From: Brevibacterium aurantiacum
GTDB taxonomy: Bacteria; Actinomycetota; Actinomycetes; Actinomycetales; Brevibacteriaceae
Assembly (NCBI RefSeq): GCF_007558825.1
Contig: NZ_VLTK01000007.1
Span: 230,223 to 294,222 of the forward strand
Length of the DNA: 64,000 nucleotides
Direction of reading: 5' to 3'
Shown here: positions 1-10,938 of the stretch, one piece after another
Layout of the letters: every line of letters begins with the position of its first letter
How positions within the stretch are numbered: position 1 is the stretch's first letter
Notes under the pieces: model-generated
Seen by the model: the letters and a program-made list of their open reading frames with translations, nothing else
Told to the model about the DNA's origin: nothing
Databases searched by the model: none
Position numbers and translations under genes: made by a program

Positions 1-190
1 GGGAGAAATCAACGACGATTTGGCCCGAGAGAGGACCGTTGCCAGCGCGTGGGAGGAAATCGGCGATTGACGCGGCCTGCTCCCCCTCACGGTCAGTGGG
101 ATCCTGCGGTTCCTGATCGTGATCCGACCCTTGGAGATCCGACTCTTTGAGATCCAGCGATGCCTGGGTCGCGGTGGTCTCACCATTCAT
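1..190 (-). CDS. Class III (CaiB/BaiF-type) CoA-transferase, 5' part only
   Basis: An open frame starts with ATG at 190, preceded by GGGAG nine bases upstream, and runs off the left edge after about 63 codons. The first 45 residues are a polar, acidic, probably disordered extension. Then comes GPLSGQIVVDFS, which matches the start of CaiB/BaiF CoA-transferases (usual form GPLxGxxVxDxSxxxAGP). These enzymes move CoA between carboxylic acids in the cytosol. The divergent LysR gene at 356 is a common neighbour of such catabolic genes. The family call rests on about 15 residues, so the exact substrate is unknown. The long N-terminal extension is unusual for the family. Confidence 0.55.
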   Translation of the reverse strand, partial: MNGETTATQASLDLKESDLQGSDHDQEPQDPTDREGEQAASIADFLPRAGNGPLSGQIVVDFS

Positions 191-266
191 CTATGAACAC
201 TCCCGGTGATTCTGCTCGACTCTGAGGTTCCTCAGAGTGTTTCACCCCACAATATAGCAATGTGAG

Positions 267-289
267 TAATAATGAGAAGTGATTATTAT
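267..289. promoter_or_regulatory. Candidate LysR operator between divergent genes
   Basis: AT-rich inverted repeat with arms AATAAT and ATTATT, eight bases apart (seven of eight bases pair if each arm is extended by two). It has the size of a LysR T-N11-A box and sits 67 bases before the lysR start and about 77 bases from the start of the divergent CoA-transferase gene. It stands out from the surrounding GC-rich DNA. Regulation of both genes by the neighbouring LysR protein is inferred. Confidence 0.5.
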
Positions 290-355
290 CTGTAATGGTA
301 TTTAAGCGAATGCAGGATCTGTGTGCGGTCGTCGGTAGATGGAGAGCAGAACATA

Positions 356-1258
356 ATGGAGATTCAGCAGGTGCGTGCCTTTCTCGCCGTCGCCGAGGAG
401 CTGCACTTCGGCCGTGCCGCTGCGCGGCTGGGTGTGCTCCAACCTCCGCTGAGTCGCACGATCCGCGCCCTCGAGGACGAGCTCGGGGTCTCCCTGTTTC
501 AGCGCACGACTCGGAATGTGAGGCTCTCGCCGGAGGGTGAGGCGCTGATCGAACCTGCGAGAAAAATGCTCGAATACCAGAGTCTTGCCGTCGATTCCGT
601 CCAGCGGGCGGCAGCGGGGGAGACCGGGCGCATCAGCTTCGGCTTCGCCAGGTCATCCTCACGAGCTCTGGCGGCTGCCCTGGTGACAGCCTCGCGAGGG
701 CGGAGTCCGGGCATCGTCTTCAGCCTCGAGTCCAACGTCTTCGCTGAGGAGGGCCTGGCCAGGCTGGTCGAGGGAACCCTCGATCTCGCCTTGGTCCGAT
801 GGGACAAGCAGCCGCCGGGGGTGACGGGGCGACCGGTCATGATCGAGCGCCTGTGCGCCGCCCTGCCCGAAGGCCATCGGCTGGCAGAACGTTCCTCCCT
901 GCGCGTGGATGAACTTGCTGACGAAGACTTCATCACCCTGCCTGCCCATCCCAGCTCGACGCTGCGAGAGAACACCCTACGGCTGTGCCACGAGGCAGGT
1001 TTCACGCCTCGCCTGGCTCAGGCGGCTCCGGATTCGCAGACGATCGGAGCCCTTGTTGCAGCAGGACTGGGTATCTCGATCACCTTCGACTCGGTCTCGG
1101 CGAATACGCGTGAGGCCGGAACCGTGGCCGTACCCCTCGATGTCGAGCAGGATCCCTCGACTCTGTACCTGGCGCACCGGACCGATCATGGCAAATCGTC
1201 GCTGGAGGCAGTGCTCGCCCTCGCGGAGGAGGTTCTGCCCACAGTCGTAACAGAGTGA
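356..1258 (+). CDS. LysR family transcriptional regulator
   Basis: A 300-residue DNA-binding regulator. The N-terminal winged helix-turn-helix (residues about 1-60, with FGRAAARLGVLQPPLSRTIR as the recognition region) is followed by a LysR substrate-binding fold to the C-terminus. I start it at ATG 356 (MEIQQVRAF), the usual LysR beginning; an in-frame start 33 bases upstream would add an atypical leader. It is divergent from the CoA-transferase gene at the left edge, so it probably controls that gene in response to a metabolite. The inducer cannot be read from the sequence. Confidence 0.9.
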   Translation: MEIQQVRAFLAVAEELHFGRAAARLGVLQPPLSRTIRALEDELGVSLFQRTTRNVRLSPEGEALIEPARKMLEYQSLAVDSVQRAAAGETGRISFGFARSSSRALAAALVTASRGRSPGIVFSLESNVFAEEGLARLVEGTLDLALVRWDKQPPGVTGRPVMIERLCAALPEGHRLAERSSLRVDELADEDFITLPAHPSSTLRENTLRLCHEAGFTPRLAQAAPDSQTIGALVAAGLGISITFDSVSANTREAGTVAVPLDVEQDPSTLYLAHRTDHGKSSLEAVLALAEEVLPTVVTE

Positions 1259-1318
1259 GTGTCGCGTGTTGCCTCGATGCGCCTTGCCTCGTGGTGCGGC
1301 GCCCATCGTCGGGCTGCG

Positions 1319-2155
1319 TCAGAGTGTCGCGTTCCACGCATCGAGCCTCTGCCGCAGGATCCTTGAGGTCATCTCGGTCCGACCGATGCCGAGGTAGTTG
1401 GGCAACCAGGTCTCAACACGGTCGTGGGCTCGAGCTGCGGCTTGCACATCCCAGGCGTGGATATCGCTGATCGGGCGGCCCAGCAGTCGTTCGTACTCCT
1501 CGAGGAAGAGTCCGGCAGCCTCGGGGGAGCCGAGGAGCACAAGGTCCTGTCGGCACCACGCCATATCGACTCCGCGCGGACCTCGGCGTGCACCCGACCA
1601 GTCGACGACTCCGGCGAGCCCGCCCGCCTCCCATAGTGCATTCCCGCACCAGAAGTCTGAGTGAGTGAGTACTGGATCACGCATGTCCAGACAATCCCAT
1701 TCTCGCTGAGCACGGAGTCCAAGAGCAGAATGTCCATGCGGAGGCTCTGCAGGAGTGGGTCTCAGCCCGCTGCCGTCGAGTGCATGGATCCGCACCAGTG
1801 CCGCCGCCATCTCTGTGGCGATCACTGCTGGTGACAGCTCGCGGTAGGGTGCAGTGCCGGCGACCCGTGAGGTCACAATGACGGGATCGCGCAGATCATC
1901 GCTGACTGCGATCAGTCGGGGAACCCAATCACCCAGTGCTGATATCCGGTTGAGGATCTCAGCTTCCCTGACGGCCGAATCGTCATGGGCAGGGAAGGCG
2001 CGGACGACGTATTCTGTCTCTCCGTCGGTCGCCAGCAGGGTGGTTGCGTGCTGACCGCCTGTGAACTCTTGAAGGAACGTCAGCTCTCGCCCGAGAAGGC
2101 GGGATGCGCTGCGGACCAGCCTGACGGCATCTGCGCTGAGCGGAGCGCTTCTCAT
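1319..2155 (-). CDS. Aminoglycoside-phosphotransferase-fold kinase (APH family)
   Basis: A 278-residue protein of the APH/choline-kinase fold. It has the catalytic loop HSDFWCGN (HxDxxxxN, residues about 165-172) and a metal-binding DWSGA (residues about 185). An N-terminal lobe with a VVRAF strand fits the ATP-binding lysine position, although Arg occupies the spot here. The start overlaps the stop of the upstream tetR gene by 4 bases (ATGA), so the two are translationally coupled. The substrate is unknown; members phosphorylate antibiotics, sugars or small alcohols. Resistance should not be assumed from the family name. Confidence 0.8.
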   Translation of the reverse strand: MRSAPLSADAVRLVRSASRLLGRELTFLQEFTGGQHATTLLATDGETEYVVRAFPAHDDSAVREAEILNRISALGDWVPRLIAVSDDLRDPVIVTSRVAGTAPYRELSPAVIATEMAAALVRIHALDGSGLRPTPAEPPHGHSALGLRAQREWDCLDMRDPVLTHSDFWCGNALWEAGGLAGVVDWSGARRGPRGVDMAWCRQDLVLLGSPEAAGLFLEEYERLLGRPISDIHAWDVQAAARAHDRVETWLPNYLGIGRTEMTSRILRQRLDAWNATL

Positions 2156-2733
2156 ACTGTTGGGTTCTGCGACTGGGAGTGTGCTGCTCCGGTCGCGAGT
2201 CCGTCGAGAAGCAGATCGAGGAGGCGTTCGCGCTGAGCGGGAGAATCCCCGGCGACGGCGTGGCCAAGTTGGATTCCTATGAGCGAAGCCGTGACGTCCT
2301 TTGCGTCGACATCATTGCGAAGCACGCCGGCGTTGCTTCCTGCCGAGAGGAAGGCGGCGATTGTTTCAGTCACGCGTGAGCGCGTGTCCGGGGTGGCGAT
2401 GGTGCCGGCGGCCCATCCTGAACGCAGCGTTTCGAACATTCCGTGCTTGAGCTCCACGAATTGGAAGTAACGTCCCGCCCAGATGTGCAGTGCCCTGTCG
2501 GCGGGGTAGTCCTCAAGGAGGCTCGGAGCGGCTGCGATGACCGCGTCCAACTCTGTCGCGTAGAGGGCATCAACGAGTGCCTCGCGGGTGGGGAAATGGC
2601 GATAGAGGGTTCCGATGCCGACTCCTGCGGCCCGCGCGATGGCGTCCAGTGACGCACCGGCGTCCCCGTCTGAGTAGGCATCGCGAGCCGCGGCGAGGAT
2701 TTTGCTGCGGTTGCGGAGTGCGTCGGCCCGCAT
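2152..2733 (-). CDS. TetR family transcriptional regulator
   Basis: A 193-residue repressor with an N-terminal TetR helix-turn-helix (IARAAGVGIGTLYRHFPTRE, residues about 30-49) and a C-terminal ligand-binding domain. I choose ATG 2733 because AGGAG lies five bases before it; an in-frame ATG at 2769 has no ribosome binding site. It is coupled to the downstream phosphotransferase gene and divergent from the aldo/keto reductase at 2852. Three inverted repeats fill the space between, so this protein probably represses itself and the reductase. Confidence 0.88.
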   Translation of the reverse strand: MRADALRNRSKILAAARDAYSDGDAGASLDAIARAAGVGIGTLYRHFPTREALVDALYATELDAVIAAAPSLLEDYPADRALHIWAGRYFQFVELKHGMFETLRSGWAAGTIATPDTRSRVTETIAAFLSAGSNAGVLRNDVDAKDVTASLIGIQLGHAVAGDSPAQRERLLDLLLDGLATGAAHSQSQNPTV

Positions 2734-2772
2734 GGGTGCTCCTGGGATTGGGTCGGATTCAGGATTCATAAA

Positions 2773-2821
2773 CGGAGGACACTCCGGTAGTGTGGTGTCC
2801 ACAAAGCGGAGGAACCTCCGC
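2773..2821. promoter_or_regulatory. Three inverted repeats: candidate TetR operators
   Basis: Three adjacent palindromes lie between tetR and the aldo/keto reductase gene: CGGAG-N4-CTCCG at 2773-2786, TGTGG-N3-CCACA at 2791-2803 and GCGGAGG-AA-CCTCCGC at 2806-2821. The first and third share a CGGAG half-site. Their centres are about 34 bases apart, roughly three helical turns. This fits cooperative TetR binding that controls both divergent promoters. Binding is inferred, not shown. Confidence 0.6.
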
Positions 2822-2851
2822 TCACCGATGATTATCACATAGGAGGCTCTC

Positions 2852-3763
2852 ATGAGCACCGCCGAAACGAGACGCGACGCAACGATCGAGCTCGCCGGTC
2901 TCACCATCTCCAAGGTCGGATACGGGACCATGCAGCTTGAGCGCCTCGGCGATGATCCGCAGGCAGCGATCGGGGTGGTTCGGCGAGCAGTCGACGAAGG
3001 GGTGGGGGTGATCGACACCGCTCATTTCTACGGTGACGGGTTCGTCAACGACATTCTGCGGCGAGCGCTGACGGACGATGAAGAGATCGTGATGTCGACG
3101 AAAGTCGGGGCCGAATACGATCCGGCGGGTGCGATCCCGCTCCGTCCGGCGCAGAAGCCACACCAGTTGCGAGCGGGTGTCGAAGATAATCTGCGAAGTC
3201 TCGGTGTCGAATACATCGATCTGCTCTTCCTGCGTCGTCTCGATGCGGGGCCCGGAATCACTGCGGAGGGTGACCAGCTGGTCGCATTGGACGACCAGCT
3301 GGCGGAGCTGGAACAGCTGCGGGCTGAGGGCAAGATCGGTCACATCGGGCTCAGTGGCATCACCGGCGACTCCCTCGATGAGGCAGTTCTCGGGGTGATC
3401 GCTGCCGTGCAGAACAACTTCAGCCTCGTCGATCGCGGCGACGAACCGATTCTCCGTGCGTGTGCCGACAACGGGGTGGTGTGGATGCCGTTCTTCCCTC
3501 TGGGAGGAGCGCAGCCGGGTATCGCGAAGGTCGGTTCGCATCCTGTCGTTCGTGACATAGCGGCAACATTGGGCATCACACCGGCGCAGCTCGGCTTGGC
3601 GTGGCTGCTGCACCATGCGGCGAATACCGTACTGGTTCCCGGCACCACTTCCATTGCTCACCTGAGGGAGAACCTCGCTGTCAGTGCGATCGAACTCTCC
3701 GCCGAGGTCATGGATCAGCTCGACCAGTTCGACTGGCCCGGCAAGCTCGACCAACTTGACTAG
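2852..3763 (+). CDS. Aldo/keto reductase
   Basis: A 303-residue NADPH-dependent (beta/alpha)8-barrel oxidoreductase. Visible are GYGTMQL at the first strand, the catalytic Asp and Tyr in VIDTAHFYG (residues about 53-61) and the Lys in STKVG (about 83). The usual fourth catalytic residue, His in a LHRxD context, appears as Arg in FLRRLDAG. Pyridoxal-reductase-like members of the superfamily, as I recall, have a similar change. ATG 2852 follows AGGAGG. It is divergent from tetR, whose operators lie just upstream, suggesting induction by a small electrophile or carbonyl compound. Confidence 0.88.
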   Translation: MSTAETRRDATIELAGLTISKVGYGTMQLERLGDDPQAAIGVVRRAVDEGVGVIDTAHFYGDGFVNDILRRALTDDEEIVMSTKVGAEYDPAGAIPLRPAQKPHQLRAGVEDNLRSLGVEYIDLLFLRRLDAGPGITAEGDQLVALDDQLAELEQLRAEGKIGHIGLSGITGDSLDEAVLGVIAAVQNNFSLVDRGDEPILRACADNGVVWMPFFPLGGAQPGIAKVGSHPVVRDIAATLGITPAQLGLAWLLHHAANTVLVPGTTSIAHLRENLAVSAIELSAEVMDQLDQFDWPGKLDQLD

Positions 3764-4341
3764 CCCGAGCGGCGAGTGCCGGTCCGGGTGGATGCTGCGA
3801 CCGCCTCGGCGACAGGGGTCATAGCGGATTGAGCCGCAGGTTGACGGTCGGTCCCGCGCACGCTTGCCTGCTGCAGCATCCTCTTCAGGCCGACCACATA
3901 TCGCAGAGCCATCATCTTCTGCGCTGCGAGGGGCATCGGCGCGGCGGCTTTCAGCAGCGGGCGTCCGGGAACGGATTCCGAAGTGATGGAGACACCGAGG
4001 CGACCGTCCGAACCGACGGACACGAGGAACGTCTGCTCCCCAGACTCGAGGTGCCCGGGCAGAGTGCGATAGACGAAACCCGCTGCAGATTCTGCGTCGA
4101 TTACCTCGATGACTTCGCAGGATCCGACCGGAACTGTGAGCTCGCGTCCGCGCAGACGAGGTGCAGGCAGCGGCCAGGTCGGATTGAGCCAGAGATTCAC
4201 GACCTGACCGACTTGAACACGACGGACCGGACGCGCGATGACACCGGCAGACTCCTGCAGCTTCCACGTCAAGATCGCCTCCCTTGCCATCGGGAGCACC
4301 TCGGCCGGGCCCAGGTCGAGGGTCTGCTTCAATCGATTCAT
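3760..4341 (-). CDS. DUF1990 family protein
   Basis: A 193-residue protein of the DUF1990 family, recognised from LPGHLESGEQTFLV and the preceding GFVYRTL segment. The family has a START-like fold and no established biochemical role. AGGAG precedes ATG 4341. Its stop overlaps the stop of the convergent aldo/keto reductase gene by 4 bases, so the two transcripts converge without a terminator. The last 25 residues are rich in Ala, Thr and Arg and look disordered. Confidence 0.75.
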   Translation of the reverse strand: MNRLKQTLDLGPAEVLPMAREAILTWKLQESAGVIARPVRRVQVGQVVNLWLNPTWPLPAPRLRGRELTVPVGSCEVIEVIDAESAAGFVYRTLPGHLESGEQTFLVSVGSDGRLGVSITSESVPGRPLLKAAAPMPLAAQKMMALRYVVGLKRMLQQASVRGTDRQPAAQSAMTPVAEAVAASTRTGTRRSG

Positions 4342-4415
4342 CCGTCATCTCCTGATGCTGCCGGCCAACTCGTCCTTGTGATTGTCGGTCGCTCCTGCCT
4401 ACGATACAAACACAG

Positions 4416-4436
4416 CACTGAGCGAACGCTCGGTTA
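4416..4436. promoter_or_regulatory. TetR-type operator upstream of the SDR gene
   Basis: The palindrome GAGCG-AA-CGCTC (4420-4431) sits in the wider context ACTGAGCGAACGCTCGGTTA. It resembles the AACCGAGCGTTCG-type sites bound by actinobacterial TetR regulators of acyl-CoA metabolism. It ends about 25 bases before the ATG of the SDR gene. No tetR gene is adjacent, so the regulator would act from elsewhere. The family resemblance is from memory and should be treated as inference. Confidence 0.5.
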
Positions 4437-4461
4437 ACTCGACGGACGATGGAGTTCACGC

Positions 4462-5262
4462 ATGACAGAACACGCCAGCACCCAAGACCAGGCCCACCTC
4501 GGCGCGCGATTCGCCGGTCAGGTCGCACTCATCACCGGTGCCAGTCGTGGAATCGGACTCGGCATCGCCAAGCGGCTGCAGGCAGAGGGTGCCACCGTCA
4601 TCCTCACCGCCCGAAAGCCTGAGGCCCTCGCCGAGGCGGTCGCGCAGTTCCCCGAAGGCACTGCCCTGGCCATTGCCGGGAAGTCCGATGACGCCAAGCA
4701 CCGCGCGGAGGTCTATGACACGATCGCGGAGAAGTTCGGTCGACTCGATGTGCTGGTCACGAACGTAGGCATCAACCCGGTCTACGGTCCGCTCATCGAC
4801 CTTGACCTCGATGCCGCTCGCAAGATCCTCGACGTCAACGTCATCGGCACGCTCGCCTGGGTGCAGGAGGCAGTCCATCACGAGAAGCTGGGCTTCCGCG
4901 AGAATAAGGGGCGGGTGGTGAGCATCTCCTCCGTCGCTGGGGATCGGCCGAGCCCGGGTATCTCCTTCTACGGCATCTCGAAGGCAGCGGTCTCGCATCT
5001 GACTCGATCACTGGCCGTCGAGCTCGGTCCCGACATCAGGGTCAACGCCGTCGCCCCGGCCGTGGTGAAGACGAACTTCGCCACCGCACTCTATGAAGGC
5101 AAGGAAGAGGAAGTCTCCTCTGCTTACCCGGCCAAGCGTCTCGGAACTCCCGAGGACATCGCCGCTGCCGTGGCCTACCTGGCGTCCTCGGATGCCGACT
5201 GGATCACCGCCCAGGTGCTCACCGCCGATGGGGGAGTCATCACCGCCGGCGGCAGCGCCTGA
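4462..5262 (+). CDS. SDR family oxidoreductase (FabG-like)
   Basis: A 266-residue classical short-chain dehydrogenase/reductase. It has the Rossmann motif TGASRGIG (residues about 26-33), NVG in place of NAG (about 105), the catalytic Ser region SISSVAG, and YGISK carrying the Tyr and Lys (about 172-176). An N-terminal extension of some 18 residues precedes the fold. TGGAG precedes ATG 4462. It has a probable TetR-type operator upstream and a hairpin right after the stop. The substrate is not readable; 3-oxoacyl thioesters or related ketones are likely. Confidence 0.9.
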   Translation: MTEHASTQDQAHLGARFAGQVALITGASRGIGLGIAKRLQAEGATVILTARKPEALAEAVAQFPEGTALAIAGKSDDAKHRAEVYDTIAEKFGRLDVLVTNVGINPVYGPLIDLDLDAARKILDVNVIGTLAWVQEAVHHEKLGFRENKGRVVSISSVAGDRPSPGISFYGISKAAVSHLTRSLAVELGPDIRVNAVAPAVVKTNFATALYEGKEEEVSSAYPAKRLGTPEDIAAAVAYLASSDADWITAQVLTADGGVITAGGSA

Positions 5263-5287
5263 TTCTCCTCGTTCGCTGAGGAGAATC
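5261..5287 (+). terminator. Hairpin after the SDR gene
   Basis: A perfect 10-bp stem (GATTCTCCTC with GAGGAGAATC, 7-base loop) overlaps the SDR stop codon. No T-run follows. It is a likely end-of-transcript structure. Confidence 0.55.
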
Positions 5288-5308
5288 GGCCCCTCTGCCT
5301 GAATTGAC

Positions 5309-5357
5309 TGTGGAGGAATGGTCGCCCGAACCGTGTTTTGGCGACCATTCCTCCACA
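5309..5357. repeat. 18-bp perfect inverted repeat
   Basis: The arms 5309-5326 and 5340-5357 are perfectly complementary (TGTGGAGGAATGGTCGCC and its complement) around a 13-base loop. It lies between the SDR terminator and an MFS gene remnant. It could be a terminator or a small mobile palindrome. Right after it come two tandem 21-base units (5361-5381 and 5382-5402) that differ at about three positions. Confidence 0.7.
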
Positions 5358-5442
5358 TCAAAACCGTCACTCCGCGACAAGAAACCGTCACTCCGCCACA
5401 GGCAGGTGTTCAGCGCGGAAGGTCTGAGGCGGGCTGTCCTGC

Positions 5443-5604
5443 CGCGTGGCGGCAGATTCTGCGGCGCCCTATCTCAACGGGCTGTTCAATTCGCTCGATC
5501 TCAGTTGGCTCTCCAGCGGGTGGGTGATCCTGCTGTGTCTCGGCACGGTCACCGCCATGGTTCTGCTGCCGGAGACCAAGGGCAAGGACCTTGCCGAGAT
5601 CTGA
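5443..5604 (+). pseudogene. 3' remnant of an MFS sugar/metabolite transporter gene
   Basis: An open stretch ending at TGA 5602 encodes the last part of a major facilitator: PYLNGLFNSLDLSWLSSG, a hydrophobic helix (GWVILLCLGTVTAMVLL) and the typical PETKGKDLAEI tail. No start, ribosome binding site or other transmembrane segments precede it. Upstream DNA is inverted repeat and tandem repeat. It is a decayed gene end, probably left by a deletion. Confidence 0.75.
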
Positions 5605-5645
5605 TGCGGTTCTTCGCCGGGCAGAAAGGCCTGATCTGCTGACTC

Positions 5646-5705
5646 CGTCAGTGTGGGTTCACGTGCGATCTCCTCGACAGGACCGCACGCGACCCCACAC
5701 TGACG
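5646..5705. repeat. 22-bp imperfect inverted repeat
   Basis: The arms 5646-5667 and 5684-5705 match at 20 of 22 positions around a 16-base loop. It lies after the MFS remnant and 157 bases before the glycine riboswitch. It may end leftward-derived transcription before the gcv operon. Confidence 0.6.
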
Positions 5706-5861
5706 AACGGGGCAGCCGACTCATCGGTAACCGAGTCCCACCATGTGGTTTGGATCGCCGAGATCAGTGCCACTAGACTTGGCCTCGTCAGTGTTTGGTC
5801 CCAGCGGCCGGGCACGCAGAGAAGCGAATAGTCACACACAATTGAATATTGCCGTTAAGAC

Positions 5862-5998
5862 ATGACGTGGGAGAGCTGCTCAACTGTCGCAACCACAGGT
5901 TGCCCGAACAGTGCGAAGCAGCGCCGTAGGTGCAATTCCCTCCCCGGGAAACTCTCAGGCCCAGTACCACCGATTGCAGGCATATCTGAAGGACCGCC
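5862..5998 (+). ncRNA. Glycine riboswitch aptamer
   Basis: The leader of gcvP carries the conserved parts of a glycine aptamer in order: GGGAGAG near 5870, GCCGTAGGTGCAA near 5922-5935, ACTCTCAGGC near 5950-5960 and the actinobacterial 3' segment CCGATTGCAGGCATATCTG near 5970-5988. Glycine binding would switch on the glycine cleavage genes. Only one full aptamer is visible; I see no complete second copy. A strong hairpin at 6033-6062 separates it from the gcvP start and may be the expression platform. Confidence 0.85.
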
Positions 5999-6032
5999 AC
6001 CGCGCTCGCGCGCTGAACGTCTGACAGATCGG

Positions 6033-6062
6033 GGAGGACCGCCACTGCTCAGTGCGTCCTCC
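6033..6062 (+). promoter_or_regulatory. Hairpin downstream of the glycine aptamer
   Basis: GGAGGAC (6033-6039) pairs with GTCCTCC (6056-6062), and the inner CACTG pairs with CAGTG. No T-run follows, so it is not a standard terminator. It may be the part of the riboswitch that changes shape, or it may shield the leader. It lies 34 bases before the gcvP start. Confidence 0.5.
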
Positions 6063-6096
6063 ATAGGCGGGCGCGACACCGACCCAAGGACGGCAA

Positions 6097-10331
<4,235 letters not shown>

Positions 10332-10351
10332 TCCGTTGAACCTGGTGCTGA

Positions 10352-10380
10352 TGCCCCCGGTGACTCGTACACTGGGGGCA
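10352..10380 (+). terminator. Hairpin between gcvT and gcvH
   Basis: TGCCCCCGGTG (10352-10362) pairs with CACTGGGGGCA (10370-10380) with one G-U pair and a 7-base loop. It lies within the operon, 45 bases before gcvH. It may attenuate or protect the mRNA rather than end it. Confidence 0.45.
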
Positions 10381-10424
10381 CCTGCTCACCCACACAGCTG
10401 TCAATCAAGCAGAAAAGGACCATC

Positions 10425-10823
10425 ATGGCGCAATTGCCCCCACTTCCAGAGAACTTCACCTACTCCGCCGAACACGAGTGGATCAACGCCGGCGCTGACG
10501 CCATCGTCGGCAGCACGGTGAAGATCGGCATCACCGCAGTCGCCTCTGACGCCCTCGGTGAGGTCGTCTACGTGGACCTCCCCGAGGTCGGCGACACCGT
10601 CACCGCAGGCGAGACCTGTGGCGAGGTCGAATCGACCAAGTCGGTCTCTGACCTGTACTGCCCCGTGACCGGTGAAGTCACCTCCATCAACGAGGCAGCC
10701 ACGGACAACCCAGGACTGCTCAACTCCGATCCCTACGGCGACGGCTGGCTGTTCGAAGTCAAGGTCACCGAACTGGGCGACGTGATGGACGCAGCAGGCT
10801 ACGCAGAGGCCAATTCCCTCTGA
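10425..10823 (+). CDS. gcvH: Glycine cleavage system H protein
   Basis: A 132-residue lipoyl carrier protein. The lipoylated Lys is in [13 protein letters not shown] (residues about 61-73), and YSAEHEWI near the start is typical of the family. It carries the aminomethyl group between P, T and L proteins. ATG 10425 follows AAAAGGA. Third gene of the riboswitch-controlled cluster. No gene for the L protein (dihydrolipoyl dehydrogenase) is present, as is usual because that subunit is shared. Confidence 0.97.
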   Translation: MAQLPPLPENFTYSAEHEWINAGADAIVGSTVKIGITAVASDALGEVVYVDLPEVGDTVTAGETCGEVESTKSVSDLYCPVTGEVTSINEAATDNPGLLNSDPYGDGWLFEVKVTELGDVMDAAGYAEANSL

Positions 10824-10833
10824 CACACCCTCC

Positions 10834-10912
10834 GACCGATGGGACCGGCCACGGCTGGAACGACGCAGTCCGACCGGGCTGGAACTTCCGGCCTTGACCG
10901 GTCCCATCGGTC
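10834..10912 (+). promoter_or_regulatory. Long-range hairpin between gcvH and sdaA
   Basis: The arms GACCGATGGGACCGG (10834-10848) and its exact complement (10898-10912) enclose a 49-base loop. The structure fills the gcvH-sdaA gap and ends 27 bases before the sdaA start. A 15-bp perfect stem inside an operon suggests attenuation or an mRNA processing site. No T-run follows, so complete termination is not expected. Confidence 0.5.
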
Positions 10913-10938
10913 ACCCGAAAAGAATCGGAGTATCTTCC

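Noticed and set aside
4382..4405. TTGTCG and TACGAT as a promoter for the SDR gene
   Set aside because: Only 12 bases separate them, too short for a -35/-10 pair.
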